Shown here in pieces: positions 1 through 9,279 of a stretch of 64,000 nt of DNA. The stretch is from assembly GCF_020148005.1 (NCBI RefSeq), contig NZ_JAGXFD010000001.1:2502599-2566598 (forward strand). The letters are read 5' to 3'. A program made the position numbers and the translations under genes. The notes under the pieces are model-generated. The model had not been told where the DNA came from and made no database searches. It worked only from the letters and a program-made list of their open reading frames with translations. Numbering within the stretch: position 1 is the first letter of the stretch; each line of letters begins with the position of its first letter. Origin of the DNA: Modicisalibacter tunisiensis (lineage in GTDB: Bacteria; Pseudomonadota; Gammaproteobacteria; Pseudomonadales; Halomonadaceae).

Positions 1-303
1 GTGGCGCAGATGGACGAGGTCACCCAGCAGAATGCCGAGCGCGTGCAGACCTCGGCGCGCGCCGCCCGCGAGCTCGACGAGCAGGTGATGCACCTGGCCG
101 AGGCGATCGGCGTGCTGCGCCTGAGCGGCAGCGGCCGGGAGCAGGTCGATCGCGAGACCCGCTTCCGTGCCGCGCGGGCCCGCAAGCAGGGCGGGGCGGC
201 GGCCCCGGCGCTGGGCCACGAGCCGGCCGACACGTCGTCGCGTCAGGCACCTCGCCAGCCGGCGCGCAGTACCACGGCGGACACCGAATGGGAGGCCTTT
301 TGA
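1..303 (+). CDS. Methyl-accepting chemotaxis protein, C-terminal end only (partial)
   Basis: The frame is open from base 1, so the gene begins outside the window. The first residues (MDEVTQQNA) match the end of the signalling hairpin of chemoreceptors, where the receptor contacts CheA/CheW and carries methylation sites. A roughly 60-residue low-complexity tail follows and ends in EWEAF. In enteric receptors the C-terminal pentapeptide NWETF binds CheR and CheB, so EWEAF is probably a variant docking tail. cheR overlaps the last 16 bases and cheB follows, which fits a receptor-adaptation operon. The ligand cannot be inferred because the sensor domain is missing. Confidence 0.85.
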   Translation: MAQMDEVTQQNAERVQTSARAARELDEQVMHLAEAIGVLRLSGSGREQVDRETRFRAARARKQGGAAAPALGHEPADTSSRQAPRQPARSTTADTEWEAF

Positions 304-1205
304 TCCCCCCGGCAGGGTCCGGCGATCCGGCGGGCGGTACCGCGCGGGCATCGGCGCCGGGTCTGGAGCGGGACCTGATCATGACCGATGCCGACTTCAA
401 CCGGGTGCGTCAGCTGATCTATCAGCGGGCCGGCATCGTGCTGGCCGAGCACAAGCGGGAAATGGTCTACAGCCGTCTGGCACGTCGTCTGCGGCTGCAT
501 CGGCTGACGCGCTTCACCGACTACCTGGCGCGCCTGGAGCGCCAGCCGGAGGCCCGCGAGTGGGAGGCCTTCACCAATGCCCTGACCACCAACCTCACGG
601 CCTTCTTCCGCGAGGCGCACCATTTCCCGCTGCTGGCCAGCCACGTCCAGTCGCGCGGCGGGCCGGTTCGCGTGTGGTGCGCGGCGGCGTCGACCGGTGA
701 AGAACCGTACTCGATCGCCATGACGCTCAGCGAGACCCTGGGGGCGCATGCCCGCGAGGCTCGGGTGCTGGCCACGGACATCGACACCGACGCCCTGACG
801 CGAGCGCGCGAGGCGGTCTACCCGCTGGAGCAGGTGCTCAAGCTGCCCGACGAGCGCCGCAAGCGCTTCTTCCTGCGGGGTGGCGGCACCCGTGCCGGGC
901 TGGCGCGAATCCGCCCCGAACTGATGTCGATGGTGGAGTTTCGCCCGCTCAACCTGCTGGCGCCGTCATGGCCGATCGAAGGGCCCTTCGATGCGATCTT
1001 CTGTCGCAACGTGATGATCTACTTCGACAAGGAGACGCAGGCGCGCATCCTCGACCGGTTCGTGCCGCTGCTCAAGCCGGACGGCCTGCTCTTCGCCGGC
1101 CATTCGGAAAACTTTTCCTACATCAGCCAGGCATTCCGCCTGCGCGGCCAGACGGTCTACGAGCTGGCCGATTCCGCCTCAAGTCGTGCGGCAAGCCGCC
1201 GATAA
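288..1205 (+). CDS. cheR: Chemotaxis protein methyltransferase CheR
   Basis: CheR is a cytosolic S-adenosylmethionine-dependent glutamate methyltransferase that methylates chemoreceptors during adaptation. The protein aligns over its length with E. coli CheR. It has the N-terminal helical domain (RQLIYQRAGIVLAEHKREMVY), the segment TNLTAFFREAHHFP, the SAM-binding segment AAASTGEEPYSIAM and the late motif FCRNVMIYFD. The 305-residue reading starts at an ATG that overlaps the receptor gene by 16 bases. An ATG at 381 would give a shorter 274-residue form, but E. coli CheR also has residues before this point, so the longer start is preferred. The gene sits between the receptor and cheB. Confidence 0.93.
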   Translation: MGGLLIPPAGSGDPAGGTARASAPGLERDLIMTDADFNRVRQLIYQRAGIVLAEHKREMVYSRLARRLRLHRLTRFTDYLARLERQPEAREWEAFTNALTTNLTAFFREAHHFPLLASHVQSRGGPVRVWCAAASTGEEPYSIAMTLSETLGAHAREARVLATDIDTDALTRAREAVYPLEQVLKLPDERRKRFFLRGGGTRAGLARIRPELMSMVEFRPLNLLAPSWPIEGPFDAIFCRNVMIYFDKETQARILDRFVPLLKPDGLLFAGHSENFSYISQAFRLRGQTVYELADSASSRAASRR

Positions 1206-1268
1206 GAAGACACAGCGACTCGGCGGCTGCCCCAGGGCGCGGCCGGGCAATGGATAGGAGACCCTCTC

Positions 1269-2333
1269 TTGAGTGCCCCGAAGATCAAGGTGTTGTGCGT
1301 CGACGACTCGGCGTTGATTCGTGACCTGATGACGGAAATCATCAATGCGCACGATGACATGGAAGTGGTGGCGACGGCGCCCGATCCGCTGGTGGCACGA
1401 GACCTGATCAAGCGTACCAACCCCGACGTCCTGACCCTCGACGTGGAGATGCCGCGCATGGACGGCATCGACTTCCTCGAGCGGCTGATGCGGCTGCGGC
1501 CCATGCCCGTGCTGATGGTATCGTCGCTCACCCAGGCCGGCTCGGAGGTGACGCTCAAGGCGCTGGAGCTGGGGGCGGTGGACTTCATCGCCAAGCCGCA
1601 GCTGGGCATTCGCAGCGGCATGCTCGAGTACAGCGAGATGATCGCCGACAAGCTGCGTGCCGCCGCCCGCTCGCGGCCACGGGCCGCCCCTCGCCGGGAC
1701 GCGCCGCGTGCCGCGACCCCCGTCAGGGCGCCGCTGATCTCGAGCGAGAAGCTGATCATCATCGGCGCCTCGACGGGGGGGACCGAGGCCATCCGCCAGG
1801 TCCTGGAACCGTTGCCCGCCAACTCGCCGGCCATCCTGATCACCCAGCACATGCCGGGCGGTTTCACCCGCTCCTTCGCGGAGCGGCTCGATCGGCTGTG
1901 TCGCATTCAGGTCAAGGAGGCCGAGGAGGGCGAGCGCGTGCTGCCCGGGCATGCCTACATCGCGCCCGGGGATCGCCACCTCAAGCTGGCGCGCAGCGGG
2001 GCCAACTACGTGGTCAGGCTCGACGACGGCGAGCCGGTCAACCGCCATCGCCCCTCGGTTGACGTGCTGTTTCATTCCGCCGCGGTCAACGCCGGCCGCA
2101 ACGCGGTCGGCGCGCTGCTGACCGGCATGGGGCGTGACGGGGCCGCGGGGCTGCTCGAGATGCGCCAGGCGGGCGCCCACACCCTGGCCCAGAGCGAGGA
2201 AACCTGCGTGGTCTACGGCATGCCGCGTGAAGCCGTGGCGCTGGGCGCGGCCGTCGACATCGTCGATCTCGACCAGATGGCCTCGCGGATCATGCAGCTG
2301 GTCGCTGCCTCCGGGCGGGCGCAGCGCGTCTGA
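1269..2333 (+). CDS. cheB: Chemotaxis response regulator / protein-glutamate methylesterase CheB
   Basis: CheB removes receptor methyl groups and deamidates receptor glutamines. Phosphorylation by CheA activates it. The 354-residue protein has an N-terminal receiver domain ([10 protein letters not shown], phospho-acceptor Asp58 in [11 protein letters not shown]), a linker rich in Arg, Ala and Pro at about 135-155, and a C-terminal esterase domain. The catalytic triad is visible as Ser168 (GASTGG), His194 (QHMPGG) and Asp290 (GMGRDGA). The start is a TTG placed a few bases after a clear AGGAG; no ATG fits better. It lies 63 bp after cheR. Confidence 0.95.
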   Translation: MSAPKIKVLCVDDSALIRDLMTEIINAHDDMEVVATAPDPLVARDLIKRTNPDVLTLDVEMPRMDGIDFLERLMRLRPMPVLMVSSLTQAGSEVTLKALELGAVDFIAKPQLGIRSGMLEYSEMIADKLRAAARSRPRAAPRRDAPRAATPVRAPLISSEKLIIIGASTGGTEAIRQVLEPLPANSPAILITQHMPGGFTRSFAERLDRLCRIQVKEAEEGERVLPGHAYIAPGDRHLKLARSGANYVVRLDDGEPVNRHRPSVDVLFHSAAVNAGRNAVGALLTGMGRDGAAGLLEMRQAGAHTLAQSEETCVVYGMPREAVALGAAVDIVDLDQMASRIMQLVAASGRAQRV

Positions 2334-2411
2334 ACCGGCGATGCCGGCCGGCGAGGGTCGGCATCGCCATGAAACTACCCTGAACACATCGATTGATAAC
2401 GAGGAACGACG

Positions 2412-2801
2412 ATGGCCGACAAGAACATGAGCATCCTGGTGGTCGATGACTTCCCCACCATGCGCCGCATCGTGCGCAGCTTGCTCAAGGAGCTGGGCTA
2501 CAGCAACGTCGAGGAAGCCGAGGACGGCCAGGATGCACTGGGCAAGCTGCGTGGCGGCGGCTTCGAGTTCGTCGTGTCCGACTGGAACATGCCGAACCTC
2601 GACGGCCTGGAAATGCTCAAGCAGATCCGCGCCGACGACGCCCTGAAATCCCTGCCGGTGCTGATGGTGACCGCCGAGGCCAAGAAGGAAAACATCATTG
2701 CCGCGGCCCAGGCCGGTGCCAACGGCTATGTCGTCAAGCCCTTCACGGCCGCGACCCTGGAAGAGAAGCTCAACAAGATCTTCGAAAAACTCGGCAAGTG
2801 A
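2412..2801 (+). CDS. cheY: Chemotaxis response regulator CheY
   Basis: CheY is the single-domain receiver that, once phosphorylated by CheA, binds FliM and changes flagellar rotation. The protein is 129 residues, the normal size. It shows the acidic pair DD at 13-14 ([12 protein letters not shown]), phospho-acceptor Asp57 ([11 protein letters not shown]), the switch residue Thr ([10 protein letters not shown]) and the conserved Lys ([10 protein letters not shown]). A good ribosome site (GAGGAACG) precedes the ATG. The phosphatase gene cheZ follows 25 bp later. Confidence 0.96.
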   Translation: MADKNMSILVVDDFPTMRRIVRSLLKELGYSNVEEAEDGQDALGKLRGGGFEFVVSDWNMPNLDGLEMLKQIRADDALKSLPVLMVTAEAKKENIIAAAQAGANGYVVKPFTAATLEEKLNKIFEKLGK

Positions 2802-2826
2802 GTGCCGTAGCGAGGGAGGGTTAGCC

Positions 2827-3489
2827 ATGAGTGCTGAAGCGCAGCACACCGGAACACAGGCCAGCGACGACCTGATCCAGCGCATTGGCCAGTTGACCCG
2901 CATGCTGCGTGACAGCATGCGGGAGCTGGGCCTGGACAAGGAGATCGAGAAGGCCGCGGAGGCGATCCCGGATGCCCGGGACCGGCTCAGTTACGTCGCC
3001 TCGATGACCGAGCAGGCCGCCGAGCGGGCGCTCAATGCCATCGACCGCGCCCAGCCCCTGCAGGAGTCGCTGGAGGAGCGGGCGCGATCACTCGATGCCC
3101 GCTGGGCCGACTGGTTTGCCGAGCCCAAGGAGCTCGACGAGGCCAAGGCGCTGGTACAGGACACCCGGGCCTACCTGGGCGACGTGCCGACGCAGACCAA
3201 GGCCACCAACGCCGAGCTGTTCGAGATCATGATGGCCCAGGACTTTCAGGACCTGACCGGCCAGGTGATCAAGCGGATGATGGACATGATCCGCGAGATC
3301 GAGAACCAGCTGGTGCAGGTGCTGCTGGACAACGTTCCCGACAGCCAGGATCGCCAGGAGCTGCGCCGCTCGATGGAGAACGAGCGCGAGGCGTCGCTGC
3401 TCAACGGTCCGCAGGTCAAGCCGGAGGGCGAGGACGTGGTCAGCAGCCAGGACCAGGTCGACGATCTGCTGGATTCGCTGGGCTTCTGA
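2827..3489 (+). CDS. cheZ: CheY-phosphate phosphatase CheZ
   Basis: CheZ dephosphorylates CheY-P and ends the tumbling signal. The 220-residue protein is mostly helical. It has the active-site helix region around [18 protein letters not shown], whose Gln (DLTGQ) is the catalytic residue in this family. The C-terminal CheY-binding peptide ends in [11 protein letters not shown], close to the enteric form. The ATG at 2827 follows GAGGGAGGG and gives the expected size. An upstream in-frame extension would read through the end of cheY and is rejected. About 160 bp without genes follow. They contain two short GC-rich hairpins near 3495-3575, the second (AGCGC/GCGCT) followed by five T, possibly a weak terminator. 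Confidence 0.93.
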   Translation: MSAEAQHTGTQASDDLIQRIGQLTRMLRDSMRELGLDKEIEKAAEAIPDARDRLSYVASMTEQAAERALNAIDRAQPLQESLEERARSLDARWADWFAEPKELDEAKALVQDTRAYLGDVPTQTKATNAELFEIMMAQDFQDLTGQVIKRMMDMIREIENQLVQVLLDNVPDSQDRQELRRSMENEREASLLNGPQVKPEGEDVVSSQDQVDDLLDSLGF

Positions 3490-3650
3490 GCGCGACAGGC
3501 GCCTTGCGGCGCCGTCTGCACGACACTCCCGCCAGCGCGGCAATCGAGGATTAGCGCTCGATTCGTCGCGCTTTTTGCGTGTTCGTCCGCCGGGTCGGCC
3601 ACGCAGAATAAGCCACGATTCCGCAAGGGCCAGGATGTGGCACAGAGGCG

Positions 3651-4811
3651 ATGGCCGAGGACAGCAGCGACGAGGACAAGACAGAAGACCCGACGCCACG
3701 CCGCCTCGAGAAGGCGCGTGAAGAAGGGCAGATCGCTCGTTCGCGGGAGCTGACCACCTTCCTGATGCTGATGGCCGGGGTGGGCGGTCTGTGGAGCCTG
3801 GGTGCGCAGCTCTACGACCAGCTCGGCCTGATGATGGAGCAGGCCTTTCTCTTCGATCGCGGCATCGCCTTCGACACCACGCGCATGCTGGCCAAGCTGT
3901 GGACGCTGGGCGAACACAGCCTGGTGGCCGTGCTGCCGCTGTTCCTGCTGCTTACCGTGGTGGCTGCCGTGGCTCCGGCCCTGCTGGGCGGCTGGGTGCT
4001 GTCGGGCAAGTCGCTCAAGCCGCAGCCCTCCAAGCTCAACCCGCTCAAGGGCATCAAGCGCCTGGTCTCGTCGCAGATCGTCGCCGAACTGGCCAAGGCG
4101 ATCGCCAAGTCGCTGCTCACCGGCAGCGTGGCCGGGGTCTTCGTGTGGTTCAAGCGCGACGAGCTGCTGGGACTGATGAGTCAGCCGCTCGAGCAGGCCC
4201 TGGCCCATGCCATGCGGCTGGCGGCGGTGTGCTGCGCGCTGATCGTGCTCTCGCTGGTGGTGGTGATCCTCATCGACGTGCCCTATCAGCTGTGGAGTCA
4301 CAACAAGAAGCTGCGCATGACCAAGGACGAGATCAAGAAGGAGCACAAGGAGTCGGAGGGCGACCCGCAGATCAAGGGGCGGATCCGCCAGCAGCAGCAG
4401 GCCATGGCGCGCGGGCGCATGATGAGCAAGGTGCCCGAGGCCGACGTGATCGTCACCAACCCGACCCATTACGCCGTGGCGCTGAGTTACCGCGATGGCG
4501 AGATGGGCGCACCGCGGGTGATCGCCAAGGGGGCGGACGCCGTGGCGGCACGGATCCGCGAGATCGGCGACGAGCACCAGGTGCCCCGGCTCGAGGCGCC
4601 GCCGCTGGCGCGGGCCCTGTATCGTCACGTCGACCTGGATCAGGAGATCCCGGTCGACCTCTACACGGCGGTCGCCGAGGTCATGGCCTGGGCCTTCCGC
4701 CTGCATCAGGTACGTCGCGATGGCGGCGAGGTACCCGAGCCGCCCGGCAACCTGCCGATACCGGCCGCCCTGGATGACGATGCCGCATCGTCCCGCGAGG
4801 AGACGCCATGA
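3651..4811 (+). CDS. flhB: Flagellar type III export switch protein FlhB
   Basis: FlhB is an inner-membrane part of the flagellar export gate and switches substrate class from rod/hook to filament. The 386-residue protein has the conserved start EDKTEDPTPRRLEKAREEGQ, four hydrophobic segments between about 30 and 215, and a cytoplasmic C-domain. The autocleavage motif NPTH is present with Asn270 (VTNPTHYAVAL), so self-cleavage is expected. A 30-residue Pro/Ala/Asp tail follows the conserved domain. The stop codon overlaps the flhA start by 4 bases (ATGA), suggesting translational coupling. Confidence 0.95.
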   Translation: MAEDSSDEDKTEDPTPRRLEKAREEGQIARSRELTTFLMLMAGVGGLWSLGAQLYDQLGLMMEQAFLFDRGIAFDTTRMLAKLWTLGEHSLVAVLPLFLLLTVVAAVAPALLGGWVLSGKSLKPQPSKLNPLKGIKRLVSSQIVAELAKAIAKSLLTGSVAGVFVWFKRDELLGLMSQPLEQALAHAMRLAAVCCALIVLSLVVVILIDVPYQLWSHNKKLRMTKDEIKKEHKESEGDPQIKGRIRQQQQAMARGRMMSKVPEADVIVTNPTHYAVALSYRDGEMGAPRVIAKGADAVAARIREIGDEHQVPRLEAPPLARALYRHVDLDQEIPVDLYTAVAEVMAWAFRLHQVRRDGGEVPEPPGNLPIPAALDDDAASSREETP

Positions 4812-6889
4812 ATCTGATGGATACGCTGGGCCGCCAGAACTGGCTCGGCGATGCCCGAATGAAGCTGCTGGCCGGGCCTCTGCTGATCATCATGATCCTG
4901 TCGATGATGATCCTGCCGCTGCCGCCGTTCGCGCTCGACATGTTCTTCACCTTCAACATCGCCATGTCGGTGATGGTGCTGCTGGTCAGCATGTTCACCC
5001 AGAAGCCGCTGGACTTCGCGGCGTTTCCCGCGGTGCTGCTGTTCACCACCTTGCTGCGGCTCTCGCTCAACGTGGCCTCGACCCGCGTGGTGCTGATGAA
5101 CGGCGACGCGGGCGGCGACGCGGCCGGCAAGGTGATCGAGGCGTTCGGCGAATTCCTGATCGGCGGCAACTTCGCCGTCGGCCTGGTGGTATTCCTGATC
5201 CTGGTGATCATCAACTTCATGGTCATCACCAAGGGGGCGGGGCGCATCGCCGAGGTGGGCGCGCGCTTCACCCTGGACTCCATGCCCGGCAAGCAGATGG
5301 CCATCGACGCCGACCTCAACGCCGGCCTGATCGGCGAGGAGGACGCCAAGCAGCGTCGCGCCGAGGTCGCCCAGGAAGCCGACTTCTACGGGTCGATGGA
5401 CGGGGCCAGCAAGTTCGTGCGCGGCGACGCCGTGGCGGGCCTTATCATCATGGTGGTCAACCTGATCGGCGGGCTGCTGATCGGCGTGATCCAGCACGAC
5501 ATGGCGGTGGCCGACGCCGCGCGCACCTATGCGCTGCTGACCATCGGCGACGGCCTGGTGGCGCAGATTCCGGCGCTGGTGATTTCCACCGCCGCCGGTG
5601 TCACCGTCTCGCGGGTCAACACCGAGCAGGACGTCGGCCAGCAGATGATCTCGCAGCTGTTCGCCAATCCGCAGGTGCTGGTGCTGGCCGCCTGCGTGAT
5701 GGGGCTGCTGGGGCTGGTGCCGGGCATGCCCAACCTGGTCTTCCTGCTGTTCAGTACCCTGCTGGGGTCGCTGGCCTGGTGGATGATCCGCCAGCGCGAC
5801 GACAAGCTGGCCGAGCAGGCCACCCAGGAGGCGCCGCCGCCGTCGCCCGAGGTGCCCGAGGCCAGCTGGGACGACGTCCAGCTGGTGGACACCCTGGGGC
5901 TGGAAGTCGGCCATCGCCTGATTCCGCTGGTCGATCACCGTCAGGACGGCGAGCTGCTGGGGCGCATCAAGAGTGTGCGCAAGAAGTTCGCCCAGGAGGT
6001 CGGCTTCCTGCCCCCCGTGGTGCACATCCGCGACAATCTCGAACTGGGTCCCAACACCTACGTGCTGACCCTGAAGGGCGTGGAGATCGGTCGCGCCGAG
6101 GCGCATCCCGGCAAGTGGCTGGCCATCGATCCCGGCCAGGTCTCGGGCCAGCTGGAGGGCACGCCGACCCAGGACCCGGCCTTCGGGCTGCCCGCCGTGT
6201 GGATCGACGCCGGCCAGCGCGAGCACGCCCAGGTCTACGGCTACACGGTGGTCGATGCCAGCACGGTGGTGGCGACGCATCTCAATCACCTGCTGCACCG
6301 CCACGCCGGCGACATGCTGGGCCGCCAGGAGACCCAGCAGCTGCTCGACAAGCTGGGCGAGGAGAGCAAGTCGCTGGTCGAGGATGTGGTGCCCAAGCTG
6401 GTGTCGCTGACCACCCTGCAGCGCCTGCTGCAGAACCTGCTCGAGGAGGAGGTGTCGATTCGCGACCTGCGGACCATCCTCGATACCCTGGCCGAGCACG
6501 CCTCGCCGCAGAGCGACACCCAGGACCTGACCGCGGTGGTGCGCGTGGCGCTGGGCCGCGCGATCACCCAGCAGTGGTTCCCCGGCCAGGGCGAGCTGCA
6601 CGTCATCGGCCTGGACGCCAACCTCGAGCAGGTGCTCAGCCAGGCGATGAACGGCGGCGGCGCCATCGAGCCGGGGCTGGCCGACACCCTGATGCAGCAG
6701 ACCGAAGCGGCGGTGACCCGCCAGGAGGCCCTGGGCGAGCCCACGGTGCTGGTGGTGCCGCACAGCCTGCGGCCGCTGCTGTCGCGCTTCCTGCGCCGCC
6801 GGCTGCGTCAGCTGGTGGTGATGTCGCAGGCCGAGATTCCCGATGATCGAACCATCCGCGTCACCGCTCTGGTCGGAGGCCGTCAATAA
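4808..6889 (+). CDS. flhA: Flagellar biosynthesis export protein FlhA
   Basis: FlhA is the large export-gate subunit and proton-driven ion channel of the flagellar type III system. The 693-residue length is normal. Eight hydrophobic segments lie in the first 320 residues. The conserved FHIPEP-family cytosolic loop is present (GAGRIAEVGARFTLDSMPGKQMAIDAD, about 137-165). The C-terminal cytosolic domain starts after a charged linker near 340. The gene overlaps flhB by 4 bases and flhF by 1 base (TAATG), so the three are probably translated as one unit. Confidence 0.96.
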   Translation: MNLMDTLGRQNWLGDARMKLLAGPLLIIMILSMMILPLPPFALDMFFTFNIAMSVMVLLVSMFTQKPLDFAAFPAVLLFTTLLRLSLNVASTRVVLMNGDAGGDAAGKVIEAFGEFLIGGNFAVGLVVFLILVIINFMVITKGAGRIAEVGARFTLDSMPGKQMAIDADLNAGLIGEEDAKQRRAEVAQEADFYGSMDGASKFVRGDAVAGLIIMVVNLIGGLLIGVIQHDMAVADAARTYALLTIGDGLVAQIPALVISTAAGVTVSRVNTEQDVGQQMISQLFANPQVLVLAACVMGLLGLVPGMPNLVFLLFSTLLGSLAWWMIRQRDDKLAEQATQEAPPPSPEVPEASWDDVQLVDTLGLEVGHRLIPLVDHRQDGELLGRIKSVRKKFAQEVGFLPPVVHIRDNLELGPNTYVLTLKGVEIGRAEAHPGKWLAIDPGQVSGQLEGTPTQDPAFGLPAVWIDAGQREHAQVYGYTVVDASTVVATHLNHLLHRHAGDMLGRQETQQLLDKLGEESKSLVEDVVPKLVSLTTLQRLLQNLLEEEVSIRDLRTILDTLAEHASPQSDTQDLTAVVRVALGRAITQQWFPGQGELHVIGLDANLEQVLSQAMNGGGAIEPGLADTLMQQTEAAVTRQEALGEPTVLVVPHSLRPLLSRFLRRRLRQLVVMSQAEIPDDRTIRVTALVGGRQ

Positions 6890-9279
6890 TGAGTGTTCAG
6901 CGTTTCGTCGGTGCCAACAGTCGCGAGGCCATGCGCCGGGTGCGGGCCGCACTGGGCGATGACGCCCTGATCCTGGCCAATCGTCGGGTCGCCGAGGGGG
7001 TCGAGATCCTGGCGCTGGCCGAGGAGATGGTGCCGCCGGCGGGGCCGGGGCCGGGGTCGGCCGTCGGTGAGGCGCGTCCCGCCGGCGAAGCGCCGGATCG
7101 TCCGAGTGGCGCTCATGCCGGGCCGGCCTCCCGTCCTGCCGGCTCGTCGCCCGCGGCTGCGCCGCCGGCGGTTTCCCGTCCGGCACCCTCGGCCCCTGCC
7201 GAGCACACGCCGCCCCCGGACACGGCGGCCCCGAGTCCGGGCGACCCGCGTCCGGGCGACCCGCGTCCGGGCGACCCGAATCCGGGCGACCCGTTCGCCG
7301 CCTTCAGCGAACGGCTGCTCGGCGAGATGCAGGACCTGCGCGCGCTGCTGGTCGGCCGTCAGGAGGCCGCCGCTCCGGTGGGCACGGCCGAGGACGACAA
7401 TCGCGTGATGCTCAACCGCCGCCTGCAGGGCGCCGGCTACGGCAATGCCCTGGCCCGGGAGCTGCTCGACGCCCTGCCGCTGGAGCTCGTCCATGCGACG
7501 GCGGAGGCGGCCCTGGCCTGGCTGGAGCGGCAGCTGGTCTCGCGGCTGGCCGTGCTGGACGACGAGTCCCGGCTGCTCGACGAGGGCGGCGTCTTCGCGC
7601 TGCTGGGGCCCACCGGGGTGGGCAAGACCACCACCACCGCCAAGCTGGCGGCCCGCTACGTGATGCGCCACGGCGCGGGCGGGGTCGCGCTGGTGACCAC
7701 CGACAGCTACCGCATCGGCGCCCACGAGCAGCTGCGCATCTATGCCCGGCTGATGGGCGCCGAGGTGCATGCGCTGGATGCCGACGCGCCGCTGGACGAT
7801 CTGCTGGCGCGCCTGGCCGACAAGCGCCTGGTGATCATCGATACCGTGGGCATGAGCCAGCGCGACCGCCGGCTGGTCGATCAGGTGGCCAGGCTGGGGC
7901 AGGGGGCGCGACCCGTGCGGCGGCTGTTGCTGCTCAATGCGGCGAGTCACGGCGAGACCCTCGAGGAGGTGGTCGAGACCTACCAGCGGGCCTCGTTGGC
8001 CGCCGGCGCGCCGCTGTATGGCGCGATTCTCACCAAGGTCGACGAGGCACCGCGGCTGGGGGCGGTACTGGACATCGCCATCCGCCACGACCTGCGGCTG
8101 CACTATGTCTCCCAGGGCCAGCAGGTGCCGGAGGATCTGCGCCTGGTCGACCCGCATGGGCTGGTCGGGCAGTCGCTGACCCCCGTCGACGACTCGGCCT
8201 TCGTCGGCGAGCCGCTGGCCTGGCAGGCGACCCCCTCGGCGCGGCGCTGGCGAGGACTGTCCCGCAGCCTGCTGGGGCAGGGCCGCTCGCTGGCGGTGGT
8301 GATGGCGCAGCTGCGGGCCCGCGTCGGCGGCGTGGCCGCGCTCGACGCCGCCTGGCCGCTGCAGGGGCTGCCGCTGGCGCGGCAACAGGCGCACCTCGAC
8401 CGGTTGCGGGGCCTGCCCGCGATCGGCGAGGAGGCGGCGGCGGTGATGCTCTGGTCACGCCACGGGCCGATCAAGGGCAGCCAGTGCCGTCTGCCGGCGC
8501 TGTGTCTCAATGCCCGGGGGCTGCCGCTGGCGGCGCCCTGGCCGAGCCACTGCCAGCCGGCGGGCGAGGCGGAGAGGCTGGCTGCCGTCGAGACGCGGCT
8601 GGGTGTCGATCGTCATTTCCTGCCCCGCTGTCCCTCGGCCGCGGCCCGCCGGCATCTGCTGGATGCCGGCAGCGACTGGCTGGCGCTGGCCCAGGCCAAT
8701 ACGCGGGTGATCTTCGAAGGCGAGCGGCTGGCGCTGAAGGCGCTCGCCGAGCAGGCGGGCGTGCATGACACGCTGAACTGTCGGTACCGGGGGCGGGAGG
8801 GCCGCCTGGCGACGGGCTGGCTGCCGGTGTCGCTGAGCGATGGAACCCCGCTCCAGGCCTGGTTCGCGGTACTGCGCGACCCGGACACCGGCCGCCGACG
8901 CCTGACGCGCTACTGGCTCGCGGCGGACAAGGCCGCGGCCTCGCGCCCGGTGCTGCTGGTCGCGCACCTGGTCGCCGAGGAATGGAGCTCGCTGGCCGGC
9001 CGCGCCTGGCAATGGCTGGCGCCGGAGGCCGGCGAGGGTGTCGACACCGAGTTGCGTGCCTGGCTGGCCTCCGCGCTCGCCGCCCTGGCGGTGCGCCTCG
9101 ATCAGGAAACCGCCGACTGGGCGATGGATGTGCGCGGTCATCTGCTGGCATTGCTGGGCGGCTCGCGCAAGCGCAGCGCCGCCGTCCTGCTCGAGGCCCT
9201 GTGGCACCTGCTGGCCGCCCGCGACGCCTTCGTGCTGGCGGCCGGGCCCTTGCTGGGCGGAGGTGACGACGCCTCATGA
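6889..9279 (+). CDS. flhF: Flagellar placement GTPase FlhF with a long C-terminal extension
   Basis: FlhF is an SRP-type GTPase that fixes the number and position of flagella in polarly flagellated bacteria. The protein has an N-terminal basic region (VQRFVGANSREAMRRVRAAL), a Pro/Ala-rich linker at about 50-140 with four PxPGD repeats, and the NG GTPase domain. In the GTPase domain the P-loop GPTGVGKTT begins at residue 240, followed by TTDSYRIGAHEQLR, DTVGMSQRD and the TKVDEA specificity motif. Known FlhF proteins end soon after the segment seen here near residue 420 (VPEDLR), at about 430-500 residues. This one runs to 796 residues. I do not recognise the roughly 370-residue extension. It is soluble-looking, Leu/Ala/Arg-rich and in the same codon style. 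No frameshift is needed to produce it. Confidence 0.9.
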   Translation: MSVQRFVGANSREAMRRVRAALGDDALILANRRVAEGVEILALAEEMVPPAGPGPGSAVGEARPAGEAPDRPSGAHAGPASRPAGSSPAAAPPAVSRPAPSAPAEHTPPPDTAAPSPGDPRPGDPRPGDPNPGDPFAAFSERLLGEMQDLRALLVGRQEAAAPVGTAEDDNRVMLNRRLQGAGYGNALARELLDALPLELVHATAEAALAWLERQLVSRLAVLDDESRLLDEGGVFALLGPTGVGKTTTTAKLAARYVMRHGAGGVALVTTDSYRIGAHEQLRIYARLMGAEVHALDADAPLDDLLARLADKRLVIIDTVGMSQRDRRLVDQVARLGQGARPVRRLLLLNAASHGETLEEVVETYQRASLAAGAPLYGAILTKVDEAPRLGAVLDIAIRHDLRLHYVSQGQQVPEDLRLVDPHGLVGQSLTPVDDSAFVGEPLAWQATPSARRWRGLSRSLLGQGRSLAVVMAQLRARVGGVAALDAAWPLQGLPLARQQAHLDRLRGLPAIGEEAAAVMLWSRHGPIKGSQCRLPALCLNARGLPLAAPWPSHCQPAGEAERLAAVETRLGVDRHFLPRCPSAAARRHLLDAGSDWLALAQANTRVIFEGERLALKALAEQAGVHDTLNCRYRGREGRLATGWLPVSLSDGTPLQAWFAVLRDPDTGRRRLTRYWLAADKAAASRPVLLVAHLVAEEWSSLAGRAWQWLAPEAGEGVDTELRAWLASALAALAVRLDQETADWAMDVRGHLLALLGGSRKRSAAVLLEALWHLLAARDAFVLAAGPLLGGGDDAS
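7231..7290 (+). repeat. 15-bp tandem repeat, four copies, inside the flhF linker
   Basis: Four contiguous 15-base units starting at 7231, 7246, 7261 and 7276 share the core GTCCGGGCGAC, with substitutions in the first bases. They encode PSPGD, PRPGD, PRPGD and PNPGD at residues 115-134 of FlhF. The unit length is a multiple of three, so changes in copy number would keep the frame and alter only linker length. Confidence 0.9.
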
